A DNA stretch of 8,561 nt from Chloroflexota bacterium. Lineage in GTDB: Bacteria > Chloroflexota > Dormibacteria > Dormibacterales > Dormibacteraceae. A program made the translations under genes and the position numbers. Of this stretch, positions 3,852 to 8,561 are shown one piece after another (position 1 is the first letter of the stretch; each line of letters begins with the position of its first letter). The notes below the pieces were generated by a model. The model made no database searches. It saw nothing but the letters and a program-made list of their open reading frames with translations, and was not told the origin of the DNA. The DNA is taken from contig VBKD01000006.1 of assembly GCA_005888075.1 (NCBI GenBank), positions 1 to 8,561 of the forward strand. Direction: 5' to 3'.

Positions 3852-6175
3852 TGACACCTCCAAAGCAGGGCCAGAGAGGCCAGGTTCTCGTGCTGGTGGC
3901 CGTGGTGCTGCTTGCGCTGGTCGGATCGGCGGCCCTGGTGTTGCTGGTGGGATCGTTCGAGTGGCAGCGCAATCAGCTGCAGCAGCTCGCCGACCAGGCC
4001 GCATTGGACTCATCGCTAAAAATCGGAATCGGTTGTACAGCCGGCTCGGCGAACACCGTCATCACCGAGGCAGACAACTTCGTTGCGACCCAACGCACGC
4101 GCACGGGAACGCCGGGCGTAGCCGCCGGCACATGCGCGACGCCCTACACGGGGACCGACACGTTCGGCAGTCTCAGCGAAACCATCCACTACCCGTACCG
4201 CGCGCATCAGCAGCAGGTCGAGGTGATCCTCACACTGTCGCTGCCCATCTCTTTTGGGTCGACCTTCGGAGCCACCAACACCACGGTCACGACGCGTGCG
4301 GTCGCCCAGCAGCTCACCGGATCCACCGCCGCGATCACGGCCACGTCGCTTTCCTGCACCGGTGGTCAGTTCAACGTGGCGGGCAGCGTCATGGCGCAGA
4401 ACACAATCACGCGCAGCGGCGGGTGCGCCGTGTACGCCCACACGCGCTTCGACGCCGCGTCTGGCACGTACTCGGATCTCGGCAACATTTCCGTCTACGC
4501 CGGTGGCCAGACATGGGTCGGCGGCGGTGGGTTGTGCGCCGCAGGCTTGAGCTCGGGCTCGAGCAACGCCCTTTGTGCGGACGGCTACGAGGTTTCCGGT
4601 CACAACTCGATCGCATGTGGGACGGCTGGGACGAGCGCCTATCTCTCGGCGGGAGGAGCGGCGATCAATCCGAACCCGTGCGCCGCCGGCACGGCGCCAC
4701 AGCCGGTGGCGCCGGTCTCGACGCTGCTGCCCCCCGATCCCAACACCGACGCGGCCGCGATCGGCACGCTGCAGGGATCGGGTGGATCGGCCTGCACACC
4801 CGGCGGCGTTTACCCGAACATCGTCGTCGGGGGAACCACCGTCGGGACCGGACTGGGGCCGGTTCCACTCAAGGACGCCGGCGGCTACTACCACTTCAAG
4901 CCCAGCTGCTACGGCTACTTGAACATCGGAACCTTGAGCAACGGCATCTCGAATGTTCAGATGGGGCCGGAGAGCGGTCCCGCGAAACACTTCTTGACCG
5001 CTACCCTCCCCGCCGCCAGCCAGCCGAACACCTTGCTGGTGGCGACGGTTCGATCGGGCACCACTCCAAACAAGTACTCCGCGCCGGCCCCGTGGGTGGC
5101 CGCGGCGTTCGTCAACGAGGCCACCGCGGGCCGGAGCGAGATCTGGTACTACCCGAACAACCCGGGCGGAATCAACAGCGTCACCTTCACCATCAATCCC
5201 GCGACGATCGACAGCGTCGCCCAGATGTCGGAGTGGCGCAACGTGGCCGCGGCCTCGCCGCTCGACCAGACAGGCACATTCACCGCGAGCACCAACCAGC
5301 TGACCGCGACGATCTCTACAAGCGCCGCGACCACGGCCGCCGGCGAGCTGGTTATCACGTCGGACTCCTATGCCTCACAGGCCGGCCAGGCCATCGTGCC
5401 GGGAGTCGGTTGGAACAACACGGTGAACGACTCCGCAAACCAGTTCAGCTCCGAGTATCGGACCGATCTGCCGGCAGCCGTGGCCAGCGAGACCGTGACC
5501 AGCACAGTGGCGACGACGTGGTCGCTCACGATGGCGACTTTCAAGTCGGCGGGCCTCGCTTCAGGCGCTGTCTTCGATCCGGGGTTCTATTACTTCAACG
5601 GCTCGGGTTTCGCGGGCGGAGGAGGGATCTGTCTCAACGGCGGGACGCTCCTCGCAAAGGACGTCACGCTCGAGTTCGTCAACCAGTGGGGCTTTTCGTC
5701 CGGGTCCTGCGCGCCCGGCGGCGGGGGAGGCGCCTCATGCACCTCCCCGTGTCGGTTCGGATCCACCCCCTGCTCCATTTCGACCTGTCCACCCAACGCG
5801 AGCGCCGATCCAGCATCCGGTGGTGGGTTCACCTGGTTCGCCGCCCCATGCTCTCAGGCGCCCGCGGGCGACTCCAGCTGCCCGGGCTCAGCCTGGTGCC
5901 CGGTGGGTGATCGCTCCTGCTGGAACACGCTGATCTGGGCGCCCGCGGGCAGCACCGGGCAGATCGCGCTGGTCGGGGCGGCCAACAACCACTGGCTGCT
6001 CGGCTCGGTGTTTTGGCCCGGCGCCTGCACGGACGCCGTGAACGGCACGTCGACGATCGGCGGCTCACTGTCTTGCGGCACCTTGTCTGTCTCCGCAGCC
6101 GCCGGAGCCGGCACTGCCGTGGGCGGTAATTACGGGATCAGCACCGCCCTGGTCGAGGCGGTCCTCGTCGAATGA
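3851..6175 (+). CDS. TadG-like Cys-rich Flp pilus-assembly surface protein with an inserted beta domain
   Basis: This is a 774-residue protein with a TadG-type N-terminus. GQVLVLVAVV (residues 10-19) begins a single membrane helix (about 12-34), followed by QLQQLADQAALDSS, the usual TadG continuation. It lacks the +5 Glu of TadE. The rest is exported, rich in Gly, Ser, Thr and Asn, and looks beta-helical or beta-sandwich. There are 22 cysteines: 10 before residue 357 and 12 after 590. Residues about 368-570 contain none, and they resemble a self-contained beta-sandwich (NTLLVATV, WYYPNNPGGINSVTFTI, AQMSEWRNV, AAGELVITSDSYA, TWSLTMATFKSAG). The flanks, CYGYLNIG before and AVFDPGFYYFNG after, read as if once adjacent. 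No von Willebrand MIDAS motif (DxSxS) was seen, unlike classical TadG. The start ATG 3851 overlaps the previous stop by one base; the frame is open back to 3680, but that part is a shadow of the preceding gene. The role is probably a pilus-associated tip or surface adhesin-like component (inference). Confidence 0.82.
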   Translation: MTPPKQGQRGQVLVLVAVVLLALVGSAALVLLVGSFEWQRNQLQQLADQAALDSSLKIGIGCTAGSANTVITEADNFVATQRTRTGTPGVAAGTCATPYTGTDTFGSLSETIHYPYRAHQQQVEVILTLSLPISFGSTFGATNTTVTTRAVAQQLTGSTAAITATSLSCTGGQFNVAGSVMAQNTITRSGGCAVYAHTRFDAASGTYSDLGNISVYAGGQTWVGGGGLCAAGLSSGSSNALCADGYEVSGHNSIACGTAGTSAYLSAGGAAINPNPCAAGTAPQPVAPVSTLLPPDPNTDAAAIGTLQGSGGSACTPGGVYPNIVVGGTTVGTGLGPVPLKDAGGYYHFKPSCYGYLNIGTLSNGISNVQMGPESGPAKHFLTATLPAASQPNTLLVATVRSGTTPNKYSAPAPWVAAAFVNEATAGRSEIWYYPNNPGGINSVTFTINPATIDSVAQMSEWRNVAAASPLDQTGTFTASTNQLTATISTSAATTAAGELVITSDSYASQAGQAIVPGVGWNNTVNDSANQFSSEYRTDLPAAVASETVTSTVATTWSLTMATFKSAGLASGAVFDPGFYYFNGSGFAGGGGICLNGGTLLAKDVTLEFVNQWGFSSGSCAPGGGGGASCTSPCRFGSTPCSISTCPPNASADPASGGGFTWFAAPCSQAPAGDSSCPGSAWCPVGDRSCWNTLIWAPAGSTGQIALVGAANNHWLLGSVFWPGACTDAVNGTSTIGGSLSCGTLSVSAAAGAGTAVGGNYGISTALVEAVLVE
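4952..5560 (+). other. Predicted inserted cysteine-free beta-sandwich domain within the TadG-like protein
   Basis: These bases encode residues about 368-570 of the TadG-like protein. The segment has regularly alternating hydrophobic strands and a strand order reminiscent of extracellular beta-sandwich modules in secreted bacterial proteins: 'NTLLVATV...', then an aromatic 'IWYYP...VTFTI' pair, 'MSEWRNV', 'AGELVITSDS', 'VPGVGWN', and a final 'TTWSLTMATFKSA'. It has zero cysteines, while the rest of the exported chain has 22. Boundaries are estimated by eye, and the fold is inferred, not demonstrated. Confidence 0.5.
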
Positions 6176-6218
6176 GTTGCGCACTCGCGCGCATCCTGCC
6201 AAGCTTGCGCCCGGCCAA

Positions 6219-7031
6219 ATGTCTATAGCCACCTCTGAGATGAGGCGTCCACGTCGCGGGCGACTTTACATCGTGGTCGGTGCGGTGCTCGCCGTCCTGG
6301 CGTTTGCCGCCGCCGCGATCATCGCCAGCCTGCCCAGCCTGCAGACGAGCGCCACCGGCACCAGGGTGGTGGTGGCGAAGCACGACATCAAGGCGCGCAC
6401 GATCATCCAGGATTCCGACCTGGACCTCGTCAGCTTCAGCCAGGTCCCTCCGCAGGCTTACTTCGCTGTCAAGGACGTCGCGGGCAAGGGAGCCCGCGTC
6501 GACATCCCGACCGCATCGGCGATCACGTCCAACCTGGTGGCGCCCTCGGGCGACCTGCTCACCAGCAGCGACGTGGCGTACCTGCCCATCCCTGAGGGCT
6601 GGGTCGCTGTCACGGTGCCGACCGGCGAGCTCGTCGGGGTGGGCGGATACGTGCTGGTCGGCGACCGCATCTCGGTCCTCGCGACGATCAACACCTCCGC
6701 TTTCGGCAAGAACCCCGGCACCTCAGCCGTGAGGACCGTGTTTCGCGATGTGTACGTGATCAGGGTCGGCCCGGCCGGCACCCCGTCGACTTCGGGATCC
6801 GGTACGGCGACGGGGGCGGTGACGAGCAGCTTGACCCTGCTGATGACGGGGTGTGACTCCGAGTACCTGTTCTGGCTGCTCAACAACGCGACGCTGAAAT
6901 ATGAGCTCGAGTCGTACAAGGACTACGGCGCCGTGCCCAACGTGGCTGATCAGAGCTGCCCCAGCGTCAAGGCAGCGGGCGGGGTCGGGCCTGCCCAGGT
7001 TGACAAGAAGTGGCAGTTCACATCGTCCTGA
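6219..7031 (+). CDS. cpaB: CpaB/RcpC-like SAF-domain Flp pilus assembly protein
   Basis: This is a roughly 270-residue, membrane-anchored assembly factor. A basic N-terminus (MRRPRRGR) precedes one membrane helix (about residues 16-38). It is followed by a SAF domain at about 50-113: VVVAKHDIKARTIIQDSDLD, then FSQVPPQAYF and GKGARVDIPTASAITSNLV, the pattern seen in CpaB. The RcpC/CpaB C-terminal domain follows (IPEGWVAVTVPTGELVGVGGYVLVGDRISVLATI), then a Gly/Ser/Thr linker and a segment with two cysteines (MTGCDSE and DQSCPS). CpaB is thought to work on the extracytoplasmic side with the channel or pilus. The start is uncertain. ATG 6219 is preferred over ATG 6240 (which would give MRRPRRGR directly) and over TTG 6177; none has a clear Shine-Dalgarno. 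The gap of 43 bases from the TadG-like stop is the largest inside the operon, and the stop is four bases before the tadB start. Confidence 0.87.
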   Translation: MSIATSEMRRPRRGRLYIVVGAVLAVLAFAAAAIIASLPSLQTSATGTRVVVAKHDIKARTIIQDSDLDLVSFSQVPPQAYFAVKDVAGKGARVDIPTASAITSNLVAPSGDLLTSSDVAYLPIPEGWVAVTVPTGELVGVGGYVLVGDRISVLATINTSAFGKNPGTSAVRTVFRDVYVIRVGPAGTPSTSGSGTATGAVTSSLTLLMTGCDSEYLFWLLNNATLKYELESYKDYGAVPNVADQSCPSVKAAGGVGPAQVDKKWQFTSS

Positions 7032-7035
7032 TCCG

Positions 7036-7977
7036 GTGAGCACGACCGCGATGCTGGTCGCCGCCGCGGCGGCCATCGGCGTCGGCCTGGTGGTGTACGG
7101 GATCGTCGTGCCGCAGCGCGCGGCCGCGCAAGGAGCCGCGCCGCGCGTGACCTATCGGACCCTGGCCGACGTCCGGGAGCAGCTGCGGCGCCGCTTCGAG
7201 CCGACTGGCGTGCCGGCGTGGATCGCCGCCGACCAATGGCAGAGCCGGCTGCAAAGAGACCTCATCAGCGCGGACTTCGAGCTACGGCCGTACGAGTTCC
7301 GAATCCTGCAAGCGTTGTCGGGTCTGCTCTTCGCGATCCTGGCGCTGCTTCGGTTTGGTTTGAATCCGGCGGTCCTGGTCCTGGCCGTGATCGGATACAT
7401 CACGCCGTACGTCCTGTTGCGCAACCGCCAAGGGCATCGGCTGCGCGTGTTCGACGCCTCCCTCCCACAGGCGATGGAGATGATGGCGAATGCCATGAAG
7501 GCCGGACAATCGGTGGCCCAATCGCTGAGCGCGGTGACCGACAATGCCGGACCTCCGGTCTCCGACGAATTCGGACTGGCCCGCCGGGAGGTGGAGCTCG
7601 GCGCCTCCGTGGAAAGCGCGCTCAACAACATGGTGAAGCGAATCGGCAGCGCCGACCTGCGCTTGATGGTGATGGTGGTGACCATTCAGCACTCTGTCGG
7701 TGGCGACCTGCCGGCGATCCTCACCACCCTGGCTGACACGATGAAGCAGCGCGCCGAGGTGAAAGAGGAGATCCTCGCCGCGACCGCGCAGTCTCGGGCG
7801 ACCTCGTTCATCATCACGTTGCTACCCATCGTGGCGGCGGTGCTTCTCTACTTTCTCGTCCCCGACTATTTCCGGCCGATGTTCACCAGCCTGCTGGGCT
7901 GGGTGATCCTTGCGTTCGCCGCCCTGCTGCTGTTCATCGGCAACCTTCTGATCCGGCGGCTGACAGCGATCGCATGA
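7036..7977 (+). CDS. tadB: TadB inner-membrane platform protein (GspF/T2SSF domain)
   Basis: This 313-residue protein is one of the two polytopic membrane proteins that form the base on which CpaF acts. The N-terminal helix is at residues about 6-25. A charged cytoplasmic segment follows, containing LQRDLISADFELRPYEF, the conserved TadB 'L..aG....eF' region with AD in place of AG. A helical hairpin lies at about 92-130. The T2SSF domain begins at about 140 (DASLPQAMEMMANAMKAGQS) and includes EVELGASVESALNNM and TIQHSVGGDLPAILTTLADT, both diagnostic of TadB. Two C-terminal helices lie at about 258-279 and 287-308. The start GTG 7036 lies four bases after the cpaB stop; the frame is open further upstream, but that part shadows cpaB. 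The stop overlaps the tadC ATG (ATGA). Length and architecture are normal for the family. Confidence 0.93.
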   Translation: MSTTAMLVAAAAAIGVGLVVYGIVVPQRAAAQGAAPRVTYRTLADVREQLRRRFEPTGVPAWIAADQWQSRLQRDLISADFELRPYEFRILQALSGLLFAILALLRFGLNPAVLVLAVIGYITPYVLLRNRQGHRLRVFDASLPQAMEMMANAMKAGQSVAQSLSAVTDNAGPPVSDEFGLARREVELGASVESALNNMVKRIGSADLRLMVMVVTIQHSVGGDLPAILTTLADTMKQRAEVKEEILAATAQSRATSFIITLLPIVAAVLLYFLVPDYFRPMFTSLLGWVILAFAALLLFIGNLLIRRLTAIA

Positions 7978-8561
7978 ACATGATTCCGATCCTCGTCGGG
8001 TTGGTGGCCGCGCTCGGCGCGTTCCTGCTCGTGGTCGGGATCGTGGCGTCGCGTACCGGTGACGCGGCGTCGCTGGCTCGCGAACGCCTGGCGCGGCAAG
8101 AGATCGGTCTGGGCCAGAGCGCGGTGGCGCTCGAGCTTGAGAAGCCTCTCGCCGAGCGCGTGAGCGCCCCGCTGCGAAGGTGGCTGGGCAGGCAGGTGGA
8201 ACGTGTGACTCCCGCCGCCCAGGCCGATAACTTCCGCCGGCAGCTCGACTTCGTCGGCAACCCTGCGGGCCTCGACCCCTCGGGCATCCAGACCCTGAGG
8301 ATCACGTGCGCGGCGGCTCTCGGCGCGCTCGGAATCGGAATCGGAGCCTTGATCGGACAGGCATTTGCGATCGGGCTCTTGCTGTTGGCCGGGGTGGTCG
8401 CGGGGTTCTACCTGCCGGTCTTCTGGTTGAGCCAGCTGGTTCGTGAGCGGCGTCGAGATCTGGAGTCGGCGCTGCCGAACGCGCTCGATGTGGTCGCGAT
8501 CAGCATGGAGGCCGGGCTGGGTCTCGATCGGGCTTTCGAGCAGCTCGTCCGCTATCAGCAG
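7974..8561 (+). CDS. tadC: TadC inner-membrane platform protein, N-terminal part (runs off right edge)
   Basis: This is the second platform protein, partner of TadB. 196 codons are present and the gene continues beyond the window. There is an N-terminal membrane helix (about residues 3-25), then a charged cytoplasmic segment ending in ADNFRRQLDFVGNPAGLDP, which matches the 'r.rL..aG.p.gl.....' region of TadC. Two helices follow at about 107-150, including a small Gly-Ile-Gly repeat. The start of the T2SSF domain is at 167 onward: LPNALDVVAISMEAGLGLDR, the TadC hallmark. The second half of the domain and the last helices are missing only because the window ends. The ATG overlaps the tadB stop by four bases (ATGA). 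An alternative ATG two codons later is possible. Confidence 0.93.
   Translation, partial: MNMIPILVGLVAALGAFLLVVGIVASRTGDAASLARERLARQEIGLGQSAVALELEKPLAERVSAPLRRWLGRQVERVTPAAQADNFRRQLDFVGNPAGLDPSGIQTLRITCAAALGALGIGIGALIGQAFAIGLLLLAGVVAGFYLPVFWLSQLVRERRRDLESALPNALDVVAISMEAGLGLDRAFEQLVRYQQ

Noticed and set aside
4016..4990. 324-codon open frame on the minus strand
   Set aside because: It lies wholly antisense to the TadG-like gene. Its translation is Arg/Gly/Ala-rich with no recognisable motif, typical of shadow frames in high-GC DNA.
3961..5910. 649-codon open frame on the plus strand in a second frame
   Set aside because: It overlaps the TadG-like gene, which has a clear membrane helix and family features. 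The alternative translation is extremely rich in Arg, His and Gly and has no domain-like pattern.
6176..6218. CAAGCTTG palindrome and repeated TTGCGC in the tadG-cpaB gap as a terminator or operator
   Set aside because: The palindrome is a single 8-base site with no loop or T-run, and the repeats are too short to distinguish from chance in GC-rich sequence.
8327..8346. Short GGAATC tandem repeat in tadC
   Set aside because: It simply encodes Gly-Ile repeats in a membrane helix and is too short to be a meaningful repeat element.

Overview
The window is a Tad (tight adherence / Flp-type IVc pilus) assembly locus from a high-GC bacterium. Every supported gene is either a recognisable Tad component or is packed against one. 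GTG starts are frequent and coding density is close to 100%. No secretin (RcpA/CpaC-like) or outer-membrane lipoprotein gene is visible. That, with two TadE-like genes, fits a monoderm high-GC lineage such as Actinomycetota or Chloroflexota/Dormibacterota-type bacteria. This taxonomic reading is inference only; no rRNA or tRNA is present to settle it.

Layout. On the minus strand, reading leftward, a HEAT-repeat protein (1229-579) is followed by cpaF/tadA, the pilus motor ATPase. The two share a GTGA stop/start overlap, and cpaF runs off the left edge with only its N-terminal 194 residues present. A divergent control region (about 1230-1511) separates these from a rightward operon. That operon reads: a small degenerate cyclic-nucleotide-binding-like protein (1512-1919), the ParA/MinD-like tadZ/cpaE ATPase (1923-2750), two consecutive tadE-like pseudopilins (2743-3234, 3231-3851), a large cysteine-rich TadG-like surface protein (3851-6175), cpaB/rcpC (about 6219-7031), tadB (7036-7977) and tadC (7974 to beyond the right edge). 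Most junctions overlap by 1-8 bases or are separated by only a few, so the operon is probably translated as a coupled unit.

How they fit together. TadZ is expected to position the machine at the membrane. CpaF powers it through the inner-membrane platform TadB/TadC. TadE, TadE2 and TadG are single-pass exported proteins that join or decorate the pilus, and CpaB is a SAF-domain periplasmic or extracytoplasmic assembly factor. The Flp pilin and the prepilin peptidase (TadV/CpaA) are not in the window.

The points that stand out are: (1) the cyclic-nucleotide-binding-like ORF and tadZ are in the same reading frame, separated by one TAG codon and one sense codon, so together they have the size of a full-length CpaE with its N-terminal regulatory domain; (2) the TadG-like protein has 22 cysteines, all outside a roughly 200-residue cysteine-free, beta-rich segment that looks like an inserted domain; (3) a HEAT-repeat protein is translationally coupled to cpaF, with a 5' end that is open and protein-like upstream of any usable start codon. 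No RNA gene, CRISPR array, mobile element or convincing terminator was seen.
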